Made by a program: the position numbers and the translations under genes | Shown here: positions 29,110-37,497 of the stretch, one piece after another | How positions within the stretch are numbered: position 1 is the stretch's first letter | Layout: each line of letters begins with the position of its first letter | Notes under the pieces: generated by a model | The model's input: the letters and a program-made list of their open reading frames with translations, nothing else | Databases searched by the model: none | What the model was told of the DNA's origin: nothing | From: Caenispirillum bisanense | GTDB taxonomy: Bacteria; Pseudomonadota; Alphaproteobacteria; Rhodospirillales; Rhodospirillaceae | Assembly (NCBI RefSeq): GCF_900230255.1 | Contig: NZ_OCNJ01000005.1 | Coordinates: forward strand, 186,001 to 250,000 | Length of the DNA: 64,000 nucleotides | Direction of reading: 5' to 3'

Positions 29110-31128
29110 ATGATGCGCTCCATGACCACCCGCCAGGGGGATCGCGCCAAGGTGTTCTCCCGCCGCGCCATCGGGCTGGCGGCGGGCAAGGCGGCGCTTA
29201 TATCCGCACTGGTCGGGCGCATGTACTACCTGCAGGTCCTGGAATCCGACCGCTACAAGACGCTGGCGGAGGAGAACCGCATCAACATCCGCCTGCTGCC
29301 GCCGCCGCGCGGCCGGCTGGTGGACCGCTTCGGCGTGCCGTTGGCCGTCAACAAGCAGAACTTCCGCGTGCTGCTGGTGCGCGAGCAGACCAAGGACATC
29401 GAGGGCACCCTGGATGCGCTGGGCCGCATCATCGCCCTGTCGGACCACGACCGCCAGAAGGTGCTGAAGGAAGTCAGCCGCAAGCGCGGCTTCGTGCCGG
29501 TGACCGTGCGCGAGAACCTGTCGTGGACCGAAATGGCCCGCATCCAGGTGAACGCCCCCGACCTGCCCGGCATCATCATCGACGAGGGCCTCGCCCGCTA
29601 TTACCCCTGGAGCGAAGATTTCGCCCACGTGCTCGGCTACGTGGCGGCGGTGTCGGAGGACGACCTGACCGGCGACCCGCTGCTGGAACTGCCTGGCTTC
29701 CGCATCGGCAAGGCCGGCATCGAGCGCGAATACGACCTCGCCCTGCGCGGCGCCGCCGGCACCAGCCAGGTGGAAGTCAACGCCGTCGGCCGCGTCATCC
29801 GCGAACTGCGCCGCGAGGAAGGCGACCCGGGCGACGAGCTGACCATGACGCTCGACGCCCGCCTGCAGCGCAAGGCGGTGGAAGTGCTGGGCGAGGAAAG
29901 CGCCTCCATCGTGCTCATGGACGTGCACACCGGCGAGGTGCTCGCCATGGTGTCCAACCCCGGCTACGACCCCAACGCCTTCAACCGCGGCCTGACCACC
30001 GCCGAGTGGAAGACCCTGGTCGCCAACGATCACGCCCCGCTGACCAACAAGCCGGTGGGCGGCCAGTACGCACCGGGCTCCACCTACAAGATGGTGGTGG
30101 CGCTCGCCGCCCTGGAAGCCGGCGTCATCAAGCCCGAGAACAGCGTCTTCTGCCCCGGCCACATGTCGCTCGGCAATGCCCGCTTCCATTGCTGGAAGAA
30201 GGGCGGCCACGGCTCGGTGAACCTGGTGGAGGCGATCGCCCAGTCGTGCGACGTCTATTTCTACGAAATCGCCAAGCGCGTCGGCGTCGACCGCATCGCC
30301 GAGATGTCGCACCGCTTCGGCCTCGGCAAGCCGGTGGACGTCGGCCTGCCGCACGAGCGGCCGGGCCTGATTCCGACCACCGCCTGGAAGCGCGCCACCA
30401 TGGATCAGCCCTGGCACAAGGGCGAGACGCTGGTGGCCGGCATCGGCCAGGGCTACGTGCTGACCACGCCCTTGCAACTGGCGGTGATGACGGCGCGCCT
30501 GGCCACGGGCCTGGCCGTGCGGCCGGTGCTGACGCGCCAGATCGTCGGCCCCGACGGCAACCTGCTGCCGCGTCCGGCGCAGACGCCCGATCAGCTCGGC
30601 ATCTCGCGCCAGAACATGGAGATGGTGCGCCTCGGCATGCTGTCGGTGGTGCACGGCGACCGCGGCACCGCCCGCAAGGCGGCGCTGGAGGACAAGACCA
30701 TCCAGATGGCCGGCAAGACCGGCACGGCGCAGGTGCGCCGCATCACCATGACCGAGCGCCAGGGCGGCGTCATCAAGAACGAGGACCTGCCCTGGAAGTA
30801 CCGCGACCACGCCCTGTTCGTCTGCTACGCCCCCTACGACAGCCCGCGCTACGCCTGCGCCGTGGTGGTGGAGCACGGCGGCGGCGGCTCGGCGGTGGCG
30901 GCGCCCATCGCCAAGGCGGTGATGGACGAGTGCATGCGCCTCGACCCCGCCCGCCGCACGCCGACCGCCGAGGAAATGCTCGCCCTGCCGCCCGAGGCCG
31001 AGCCCGGCCCCGACGATCCCACGGGCACCGGCACGGCCGGCACCGGCGAGGCGGCGGCGGTGGAGCCGGCGCTGTTCGAGAACGGCCTGCCGCGACCGCT
31101 CGCCAAACCCGATGCGACGGGGACCTGA
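29110..31128 (+). CDS. mrdA: Penicillin-binding protein 2 (elongation transpeptidase)
   Basis: A 672-residue class B penicillin-binding protein. An N-terminal transmembrane helix (about residues 20-36) leads into the pedestal domain (PPPRGRLVDRFGVPLAVNKQNF). The transpeptidase domain has the nucleophile motif S324-T-Y-K327 in APGSTYKM, the SxN-equivalent QSCDVYFYE (Asp in place of Asn, usual in PBP2), and AGKTGTAQ. The C-terminal ~60 residues are Pro/Gly/Thr-rich. It crosslinks lateral peptidoglycan with RodA. The frame opens 3 bp after mreD. Confidence 0.96.
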   Translation: MMRSMTTRQGDRAKVFSRRAIGLAAGKAALISALVGRMYYLQVLESDRYKTLAEENRINIRLLPPPRGRLVDRFGVPLAVNKQNFRVLLVREQTKDIEGTLDALGRIIALSDHDRQKVLKEVSRKRGFVPVTVRENLSWTEMARIQVNAPDLPGIIIDEGLARYYPWSEDFAHVLGYVAAVSEDDLTGDPLLELPGFRIGKAGIEREYDLALRGAAGTSQVEVNAVGRVIRELRREEGDPGDELTMTLDARLQRKAVEVLGEESASIVLMDVHTGEVLAMVSNPGYDPNAFNRGLTTAEWKTLVANDHAPLTNKPVGGQYAPGSTYKMVVALAALEAGVIKPENSVFCPGHMSLGNARFHCWKKGGHGSVNLVEAIAQSCDVYFYEIAKRVGVDRIAEMSHRFGLGKPVDVGLPHERPGLIPTTAWKRATMDQPWHKGETLVAGIGQGYVLTTPLQLAVMTARLATGLAVRPVLTRQIVGPDGNLLPRPAQTPDQLGISRQNMEMVRLGMLSVVHGDRGTARKAALEDKTIQMAGKTGTAQVRRITMTERQGGVIKNEDLPWKYRDHALFVCYAPYDSPRYACAVVVEHGGGGSAVAAPIAKAVMDECMRLDPARRTPTAEEMLALPPEAEPGPDDPTGTGTAGTGEAAAVEPALFENGLPRPLAKPDATGT

Positions 31129-31131
31129 GCC

Positions 31132-32289
31132 ATGTCTGAGTTCCTGTCCCACCACCGCCGCCGCGGCGACATGACGACCACCGAGAAGCTCTGGCAGGTG
31201 AGCTGGAGCCTGGTGTTCGTCATCACGCTCATCGCCTCGGTCGGCTTCCTGATGCTCTACTCGGCCGCCAACGGCAGCTGGGATCCGTGGGCCGACCGCC
31301 AGATGGCGCGGTTCGCCGTCGGCATGGTGTTCATGCTCGGCCTGGCGCTGGTGGACGTGCGGCAGCTGATGAAGTGGGCCTACCCCGTCTACGGCATCGT
31401 CTTCGTGCTGCTGGTGGCGGTGGAGGTGCGCGGCGAGATCGGCATGGGCGCGCAGCGCTGGATCGACCTCGGGTTCTTCCAGTTGCAGCCGTCCGAGCTG
31501 ATGAAGGTGTCGCTGGTGCTGGCGCTCGCCAAGTACTTCCACGGCGCCAGCCTGGAGGAAGTGGGGCGGCCGTTCTATCTGGTGCCGCCCATGCTGATGG
31601 TCTTCGCGCCGGCCGCCCTGGTGCTGAAGCAGCCCGACCTGGGCACGGCGCTGATGCTGATCGCCGGGTCGGGGGTGATCTTCTTCATGGCCGGCGTGCG
31701 GCTGTGGAAGTTCGCCGTCGTGCTGGCGGCGGGCGTGGGCGCGGTGCCCATCGCCTGGGGCTTCCTGCGCGACTACCAGAAGAACCGCGTGCTGACCTTC
31801 CTGAACCCCGAAAACGACCCGCTCGGCACCGGCTACCACATCCTGCAGTCGAAGATCGCGCTGGGGTCGGGCGGCGTGTTCGGCAAGGGCTTCCTGCAGG
31901 GCACCCAGAGCCACCTGAACTTCCTGCCGGAACGCCAGACCGACTTCATCTTCACCATGATGGCCGAGGAATTCGGCATGGCCGGCGGGCTGGTGCTGCT
32001 GTCGCTGTACCTGGTGGTGCTGATCTACGGCTTCGCCATCGCGGTGCGCTGCCGCCACCAGTTCGGCCGCCTGGTGGCGATCGGCGTGACGACGACGTTC
32101 TTCCTCTATGTCTTCATCAACATCGCCATGGTGATGGGCCTGATCCCGGTGGTCGGCGTGCCGCTGCCCCTGATCTCCTACGGCGGCACGGCCATGCTGA
32201 CGCTGCTGATCGCCATGGGCTGCCTGATGAGCGTGCACGTCCACCGCGACGTCCAGATCGGCCGCCGCGGCGGCTATGACGAACCGTGA
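31132..32289 (+). CDS. rodA: RodA, SEDS peptidoglycan glycosyltransferase
   Basis: A 385-residue SEDS-family protein with about ten transmembrane segments. Signature stretches are GMGAQRWIDLGFFQLQPSELMKVSLVLALAKYF, LVLKQPDLGTALMLIAGSG (with the catalytic-region Asp), GFLQGTQSHLNFLPERQTDFIFTMMAEEFGM and PLPLISYGGTAMLTLL. It polymerises lipid II for cell elongation in complex with PBP2. It starts 3 bp after mrdA and ends the elongasome operon. Confidence 0.96.
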   Translation: MSEFLSHHRRRGDMTTTEKLWQVSWSLVFVITLIASVGFLMLYSAANGSWDPWADRQMARFAVGMVFMLGLALVDVRQLMKWAYPVYGIVFVLLVAVEVRGEIGMGAQRWIDLGFFQLQPSELMKVSLVLALAKYFHGASLEEVGRPFYLVPPMLMVFAPAALVLKQPDLGTALMLIAGSGVIFFMAGVRLWKFAVVLAAGVGAVPIAWGFLRDYQKNRVLTFLNPENDPLGTGYHILQSKIALGSGGVFGKGFLQGTQSHLNFLPERQTDFIFTMMAEEFGMAGGLVLLSLYLVVLIYGFAIAVRCRHQFGRLVAIGVTTTFFLYVFINIAMVMGLIPVVGVPLPLISYGGTAMLTLLIAMGCLMSVHVHRDVQIGRRGGYDEP

Positions 32290-32321
32290 CGGAGCGGCGT
32301 GAACTTTTTTGAAAAAAGCCC

Positions 32322-32350
32322 TTGCGGGGTGGCCGAGCGTTGGGTATAAA
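32322..32350 (+). promoter_or_regulatory. Promoter of tRNA-Lys
   Basis: TTGCGG (32322-32327), a 17-bp spacer and TATAAA (32345-32350), followed by a GC-rich discriminator (gcgcgcc), as usual for stringently controlled stable-RNA promoters. It lies 77 bp upstream of the mature tRNA. Confidence 0.65.
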
Positions 32351-32426
32351 GCGCGCCTCGGCAGGACGGAACGCCCCGGTGAAACGGAGCTAACATCCTG
32401 AAGGGACGCAGAAAAAAGTACTCTGC

Positions 32427-32502
<76 letters not shown>

Positions 32503-32505
32503 ATT

Positions 32506-32541
32506 CAAGGCCCTGGAAACGCTGGCGTTTCCGGGGCCTTG
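32506..32541 (+). terminator. Terminator of tRNA-Lys
   Basis: A 16-bp stem (one G-U) with loop ctgg begins 4 bp after the CCA end and is followed by CTCTTTG. Very strong intrinsic-terminator-like hairpin. Confidence 0.85.
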
Positions 32542-32655
32542 CTCTTTGTGCCATACGGCGCGTCAGACACTCCGATCAACCGGCCGGGCCGGCTGCGATC
32601 CAGCGCGAGGGCCCTGCGGCGCGCACGGCACCCCCACGTCGATCAGCAGGCCGAC

Positions 32656-32697
32656 GCGGGGGTATGGACGGCCGCTCGTCGCCGTCCATACCCCCGC
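32656..32697 (-). terminator. Terminator of the pxp/ABC operon
   Basis: A perfect 17-bp stem (gcgggggtatggacggc and its complement) around the 8-base loop cgctcgtc, 25 bp beyond the permease stop codon on the minus strand. It marks the 3' end of the eight-gene operon. Confidence 0.8.
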
Positions 32698-32721
32698 CCG
32701 AGACCACGCGGTGCAGCCGCG

Positions 32722-33774
32722 TCAGTGGCCGCCCATCATCATGCGATAGCGCACCTGATCGAACACCACCGCCAGGATCAGCAGCAGGCCGAGCAGGACC
32801 ATCTGCATGTAGGAACTCACCTGCGCCAGGTTCATGCCGTTCTGCACCAGCACGATGAAGAAGGCCCCCAGCACCACGTTCTCCACCCGGCCGATGCCGC
32901 CGCGCAGGGAGACGCCGGCGATGACGCAGGCGGCGATGCTTTCGAGCGCGATGGTGCCGCCCAGGTTGGCCTCGCCGCTCTCCACGCGGGCGGTCAGCAG
33001 CAGGCCGGTCAGCGAGGCGATCAGCGAGCACAGCACATAGGCGAAGATCTGCGTCCGCCGCGTGTTGATGGCCGACAGATGGGCGGCCTTGATGTTGCCG
33101 CCGACGGCATAGACATGGGCGCCGATGCGGGTGCGGGCCATGATCAGCCACATCACCGCCACCGCCAGCGCGGCGACGATCACCGGCACCGGCACGCCGG
33201 CCAGGCGGCCGAAGCCGAAGGTGTCGGCGAAGGTGAAGGGGATGCCGGAGACCGGCACGCCGCCGGTGAGGAACAGCGAGATGCCGGCGGCGACCGAGCT
33301 GACGCCCAGCGTCATGATGAAGGGCGAGACGCCGAAGAAGGCGACGCCGACGCCGTTCACCGCCCCGATCACCAGCGCCGCGGCGAAGCCGGCGAAGGCG
33401 CCGAGTACGATCACCAGCCACACCGCGTCGGGGAAGGCCGCCGCCAGCCCCACCATGGCCATGGCCGACACCACCGAGGTCAGAGCGATGGCCGCGCCCA
33501 CGGACAGGTCGAAACCGCCGGTGATCAACACCAGCATCTGCCCCATGGACACCAGCACCAGATAGACCGACTGGCGGGCGACGTTGACCAGGTTGTCGAG
33601 CGTGAGAAAGCGGTCGGACAGGCCGCCGAAGATGATCAGCGCGCCCACCAGGAAGAACGGCAGCACGCCGAGGCGGACGAACAGGGCGCGGGCAACCGCC
33701 GGCAGGCCGGCGTGGCGCGGCGCGACGGCGGCGCGGTCGGGCGTCGGCGCGTCGGTAGCGGGCGTCGCGGTCAT
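32722..33774 (-). CDS. ABC transporter permease (RbsC/sugar-type), operon A
   Basis: A 350-residue inner-membrane permease of the BPD_transp_2 (ribose/simple sugar) family with 8-10 hydrophobic segments. Conserved pieces are NLVNVARQSVYLVLVSMGQMLVLITGGFDLSVGAAIAL, VNGVGVAFFGVSPFIMTLGVSS, TRIGAHVYAVGGN and LTARVESGEANLGGTIALESIAACVIAGVSLRGG (the EAA-like coupling region). It should dimerise with itself and couple to the double ATPase whose gene overlaps it (ATGA). Last gene of the pxp operon, so import of a cyclic amide rather than a sugar is inferred from context. Confidence 0.9.
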   Translation of the reverse strand: MTATPATDAPTPDRAAVAPRHAGLPAVARALFVRLGVLPFFLVGALIIFGGLSDRFLTLDNLVNVARQSVYLVLVSMGQMLVLITGGFDLSVGAAIALTSVVSAMAMVGLAAAFPDAVWLVIVLGAFAGFAAALVIGAVNGVGVAFFGVSPFIMTLGVSSVAAGISLFLTGGVPVSGIPFTFADTFGFGRLAGVPVPVIVAALAVAVMWLIMARTRIGAHVYAVGGNIKAAHLSAINTRRTQIFAYVLCSLIASLTGLLLTARVESGEANLGGTIALESIAACVIAGVSLRGGIGRVENVVLGAFFIVLVQNGMNLAQVSSYMQMVLLGLLLILAVVFDQVRYRMMMGGH

Positions 33775-35273
33775 GCGGGAACTCCAGGCTGGGCGAAGAA
33801 GTGGGACAGCACCGCCGCCTCGGTGGCGGCCTCGCCCTCCAGTTCGGCGGCGATGCGGCCGTGGGCGAAGACCACCAGGCGATGGGCCAGGTTCATGACT
33901 TCCGGCAGGTCGGAGGAGATCACCACCACCGCCTTGCCGGCCTCGGTCAGGTCGCGGATGAGGCCGTAGAGGCTGGCGCGCGCCCCCATGTCGACCCCCA
34001 CCGTCGGCTCGTCGAAGATGTAGAGGTCGTAGTCGCCGCCGAGGCCGCGGCCGAACAGCGTCTTCTGCTGGTTGCCGCCCGACAGCTGGGCGACCAGCCG
34101 GCCGCGGTAGGCCGGCGGCAGGTCGACGCGCTCGGCCACCGCCTCGGCCCGGGCGCGGATGCGGCGCCACGGCAGCAGGCCGCCGCCCTCCTCGCCCCCG
34201 GCCAGGATGCCGTGGGCCAGGTTGTCGCGGGCGGTGAAGGCCAGTTGCAGGCCCTCGGTCTTGCGGTCGGCGGTCAGGTAGTAGGCGCCGGCGGCCATCA
34301 TGGCGCGCGTCGGCTGCCCGGTGACGTCGCGGCCGCCGAAGCGCACGCGCCCGCCACGGATCGACAGAAGGCCCATGACGGCGCGGAAGAACCGAGACTT
34401 GCCGGAGCCGACCAGCCCCGCCACGCCCAGCACCTCGCCGCGCCGCACCTCCAGGTCGACGCCGTGGACGCCCCAGGCGTGCAGCCCGGTCACGCTCAGC
34501 AGCACCTCGCCGGGGCGGCGGGCGATGGTTGGATAGACCTCGGCGATGGCGCGGCCGGCCATCATCTCCACCAGTTGCGCCTCCGACGTCTCCGCCATGG
34601 CGACGGTGCCGATGCGGGCGCCGTCGCGCAGCACGGTGACGCGGTCGGCGATGCGGCCGAATTCCTGCATGCGGTGGGAGATGTAGATGATGCCGACCCC
34701 CTGCCCTTTCATGCGCAGGACGACGTCGAACAGGTGGTCCACCTCGCGGTCGGTGAGCGAGGCGGTGGGCTCGTCGAGGATGAGGATGCCGACGTCGCGG
34801 TGCAGCGCCTTGGCGATTTCCACCATCTGCTGCTCGGCGCGGCTCAGGCTGACGACGCGGCGCTGCGGGTCTATGGCGAATTCCAGCCGGGCGAACAGCT
34901 CGGCGGCCTTGCGCACCATGGCGCGCCGGTCGATGAAGGGGCCGCGCCGGGGCTCGTCGCCCAGAAACAGGTTCTCGGCGACGGTCAGCGTCGGCACCAG
35001 GGAGAATTCCTGGAACACGGCGGCGATTCCGGCCGCCCGCGCATCGGCGACGGAGCCGAACCGCACCGCTTGCCCGCGCACCCGGATCTCGCCGGAGGAC
35101 GGCTGCGACGCGCCGGCCAGCATGGAAATGAGGGTCGACTTGCCGGCGCCGTTCTCACCGAACAGCACATGGACCTCGCCGGGACGCAGGTCGAAATCCA
35201 CCGCGTCGAGGGCGACCACGCCGGGGTAGCGCTTGGTCAGCGCCACCGTCTCGACCAGAGGGGTCTGGGTCAT
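33771..35273 (-). CDS. ABC transporter double ATP-binding protein, operon A
   Basis: A 500-residue fusion of two ABC domains, as in RbsA/MglA. Domain 1 has Walker A GENGAGKST (near residue 40), a variant signature SLSRAEQQMVEIAKAL and Walker B LILDEPTASL. Domain 2 has a divergent Walker A GLVGSGKSR, signature QLSGGNQQK and Walker B IFDEPTVGVD. This asymmetry is normal for the family. It overlaps the permease start and follows the binding-protein gene after a 102-bp spacer with a strong hairpin. Confidence 0.93.
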   Translation of the reverse strand: MTQTPLVETVALTKRYPGVVALDAVDFDLRPGEVHVLFGENGAGKSTLISMLAGASQPSSGEIRVRGQAVRFGSVADARAAGIAAVFQEFSLVPTLTVAENLFLGDEPRRGPFIDRRAMVRKAAELFARLEFAIDPQRRVVSLSRAEQQMVEIAKALHRDVGILILDEPTASLTDREVDHLFDVVLRMKGQGVGIIYISHRMQEFGRIADRVTVLRDGARIGTVAMAETSEAQLVEMMAGRAIAEVYPTIARRPGEVLLSVTGLHAWGVHGVDLEVRRGEVLGVAGLVGSGKSRFFRAVMGLLSIRGGRVRFGGRDVTGQPTRAMMAAGAYYLTADRKTEGLQLAFTARDNLAHGILAGGEEGGGLLPWRRIRARAEAVAERVDLPPAYRGRLVAQLSGGNQQKTLFGRGLGGDYDLYIFDEPTVGVDMGARASLYGLIRDLTEAGKAVVVISSDLPEVMNLAHRLVVFAHGRIAAELEGEAATEAAVLSHFFAQPGVPA

Positions 35274-35320
35274 GAAGGAACCCCGCAGTGTGAAGGACGT
35301 CTCAGACGGAAGCGGAAAGG

Positions 35321-35360
35321 CCCGCCGGGCGCGGCAGGGAGGGGAAACGCGCCCGGCGGG
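35321..35360 (-). terminator. Intra-operon hairpin after the binding-protein gene
   Basis: A perfect 13-bp stem cccgccgggcgcg / cgcgcccggcggg with a 14-base loop sits between the binding-protein stop and the ATPase start. Hairpins in this place often protect the upstream message and let the binding protein be made in excess over the membrane parts. Confidence 0.65.
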
Positions 35361-35375
35361 GTCCGCCGCCGCGGA

Positions 35376-36437
35376 TCAGGGCACCTGGAACACAGGCGTG
35401 TAGTTCTCCGGCGGCAGGATGGCTTCGCGGGCGACGGAGCCGATGTTGTCTTTCGACACCACGAAGATCTTCGGCCCGACGTGCTTCACCACGTCCTGGT
35501 TCTCCAGCAGGCGCACCGCCTGGTCGACCGCGATGCGGCCCTGGATGACCATGGAGTCCGCCGGAGCGGCCTCGATGAAGCCGCGCTGGATGCCCTGGTA
35601 GACACCCGGCGTCATGTAGAAGGCGAGCAGGCCGATCTCGTCGGTCAGGCCGCGTTCCCGCAGCAGGCCCTGGGCGGCCTCGGCGGTGACGGCGGTACCG
35701 GCGATGTAACGCACGTCGGGCGTCGCCTGCAGCACGTCCTCCACCAGCCGCAGCTGAGCTTCCTTGCCGGTATCGCCGTAGCGCGGCTCCAGCACCTCCA
35801 CCGCGGACCCGGCGACGGCCTCCATGAAGCCCTTGTGCGCCGCCTCCACCCAGCCGGCGCCCGCCGGGCCAGGGAACCAGCCCACCTTCACCGGCTCGCT
35901 GCCGGCCGGGTGCTTGGCGGCGAGGTAGCGGCCGGCCTCGCTGCCCATGGTGTGGAACGACACCAGCGACTTGGCCGACAGCTCCGGCGAGGAAATGCCG
36001 TTGATGACGTCGATCACCGGGATGCCCTTGCCCCGCACTTCGCGAACGACGTTGTTCAAGCCGTCAAACGAGATGGCGCCGATGATGACGGCGTCGGCGC
36101 CGCGGGCGACGCAGTTCTCGATCTGGCTGATCTGGGTGTTCAGCTCGGTGTAGCCGCCGGCTTCCACCAGCGTCATCTTGACGCCCTGGCGCTTGGCTTC
36201 CTCGGCGATGCCGTAGTTCACGCCGAGCCAGTAGGCGTCCTTCATGTGCGGGAACGAGACGCAGATGTCCCAGTCCTTCGACGCCTTTGCGAGCGGCGAG
36301 TACTCCACCGGGCGCATCTCGCCGTCGGCGGCGAAGGCGGGCACGGTTTCCTGGGCCGGGTACGGGAACCAGTCGGCGGCATGGGCGCCGCCGGCCAGAG
36401 CCGTCGTCAGCGTCAGGGCAAGCGCAAGGGTCTTCAT
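35376..36437 (-). CDS. TorT-family periplasmic binding protein, operon A
   Basis: A 353-residue periplasmic protein with a clear signal peptide (MKTLALALTLTTALAGGAHA-A). The mature part is type I periplasmic-binding fold with ICVSFPHMKDAYWLGVNYGIAEEAKRQGVKMTLVEAGGYTELNTQISQIENCVARGADAVIIGAIS. This matches TorT, the TMAO-sensor partner, more closely than ribose-binding proteins. Here it lies directly upstream of an ABC ATPase and permease and downstream of pxp genes, so it is inferred to be the substrate receptor of an importer. It is paralogous to the protein at 50789-51877. Confidence 0.87.
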   Translation of the reverse strand: MKTLALALTLTTALAGGAHAADWFPYPAQETVPAFAADGEMRPVEYSPLAKASKDWDICVSFPHMKDAYWLGVNYGIAEEAKRQGVKMTLVEAGGYTELNTQISQIENCVARGADAVIIGAISFDGLNNVVREVRGKGIPVIDVINGISSPELSAKSLVSFHTMGSEAGRYLAAKHPAGSEPVKVGWFPGPAGAGWVEAAHKGFMEAVAGSAVEVLEPRYGDTGKEAQLRLVEDVLQATPDVRYIAGTAVTAEAAQGLLRERGLTDEIGLLAFYMTPGVYQGIQRGFIEAAPADSMVIQGRIAVDQAVRLLENQDVVKHVGPKIFVVSKDNIGSVAREAILPPENYTPVFQVP

Positions 36438-36486
36438 GTGGTGCCTCCACTGTCCTGTAGGTCTGTTCTGTCGATTCTTGGTCGTA

Positions 36487-36512
36487 CCCGCCGGTCGTTG
36501 CGCGCCGGCGGG
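36487..36512 (-). other. Short hairpin between pxpC and the binding-protein gene
   Basis: CCCGCCGG / CCGGCGGG, an 8-bp stem in the 88-bp gap. Possibly a processing or partial termination point; no U-tract. Confidence 0.4.
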
Positions 36513-36525
36513 CGGGCGCCCCGGC

Positions 36526-37497
36526 TTACGCCAGGGCGTCGCGCACCTTCGCCAGCAGGGCGGCGCGGTCGTGGCGGGCCTTCAGCGCCGCTTCCATGTC
36601 GACCCGCACGAAGCGGACCGGCGTGTGGGGCTGCAACTGCCCGATCAGGTCCATGTCGGCCGAGATCACGGCGCCGAGGGTGAAGTAGCCGCCGCCCGAC
36701 ACCGCATCGCGGTGCAGGACAATGGGCTCCGACCCGCCGGGCACCTGGATGGAGCCGTAGGAATAGCAGCCGTCGACGATGTTGGAGGGGTCCGACCCGG
36801 CGCCGAAGGGCTGTTCGCGCGGCTCGAACTCGACGGGGCGGCCGCCGCGGAAGCGATAGCCCATGCGGTCGGCTTCCGGCGCCACCTTCCACTCGTCGTC
36901 GAAGAAGTTGCGGCCGGCCTGTTCGGTGATGAGCCGCCAATAAAGCCCCGGCAGCACCCGCAGTTCCGCCGGCGCCCCCGGCAGGCGACGCAGGGCCGGC
37001 GCCAGGGTGCGGCCGTCCTTCACCACGCCTCCCTGGCCGAGCGGCACCACGTCCCCCACCGCCAGCGCCCGGCCGTGATAGCCGCCCAGGGCACCGATGG
37101 CGTAGGTGGATCGGCTGCCGAGCGCCGGTGGCGTGTCGATACCGCCGGAGATGGCGATATAGGCCCGCGCCCCGCCGCGCAGGTAGTCGAAGGTGAGCGT
37201 CTGGCCGGCCTTCACCTTGAAGGCGGTCCAGGTTTCCACGTGCTGCCCGTCGACCCGCGGCGGCATGTCGGCGCCGGTGACGGCGACCGTGCAGTCGACC
37301 TCGAACTCGAGCTGCGGCCCCATGAACACCGCTTCCAGGCCGGCGGCGCCTTCGTCGTTGCCGACCAGCAGGTTGGCGGCCCGCAGGGCGAAGCGGTCCA
37401 TGGCGCCCGACATGGGAATGCCGAGGTGGAAGTAGCCGGGGCGGCCGAGATCCTGCACCGTCGTCAGCAGGCCCGGAGAGATGACCTTAAACGCCAT
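36526..37497 (-). CDS. pxpC: PxpC/KipA-type biotin-dependent carboxyltransferase-like subunit
   Basis: A 323-residue protein of the carboxyltransferase domain subdomain C/D (AHS2, KipA) family. MAFKVISPGLLTTVQDLGRPGYFHLGIPMSGAMDRFALRAANLLVGN is the diagnostic N terminus (S-G-A-M-D). The GVDVPPVLGSRSTY-like ISGGIDTPPALGSRSTY and the DRMGYRFRGG region follow. In 5-oxoprolinase PxpABC this subunit works with PxpB; in urea carboxylase the same fold is half of the carboxyltransferase. Its start overlaps the pxpB stop by 11 bp. Confidence 0.9.
   Translation of the reverse strand: MAFKVISPGLLTTVQDLGRPGYFHLGIPMSGAMDRFALRAANLLVGNDEGAAGLEAVFMGPQLEFEVDCTVAVTGADMPPRVDGQHVETWTAFKVKAGQTLTFDYLRGGARAYIAISGGIDTPPALGSRSTYAIGALGGYHGRALAVGDVVPLGQGGVVKDGRTLAPALRRLPGAPAELRVLPGLYWRLITEQAGRNFFDDEWKVAPEADRMGYRFRGGRPVEFEPREQPFGAGSDPSNIVDGCYSYGSIQVPGGSEPIVLHRDAVSGGGYFTLGAVISADMDLIGQLQPHTPVRFVRVDMEAALKARHDRAALLAKVRDALA

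Noticed and set aside
28309-32244. 1311-residue minus-strand open frame opposite mreC-mreD-mrdA-rodA
   Set aside because: His/Ala/Gly-rich shadow of five well-recognised elongasome genes; no domain is visible.
35376-36437. Annotation as TorT of a TMAO respiratory two-component system
   Set aside because: No TorS-like kinase, TorR or TMAO reductase gene is in the window; the gene is embedded in an ABC transporter operon.
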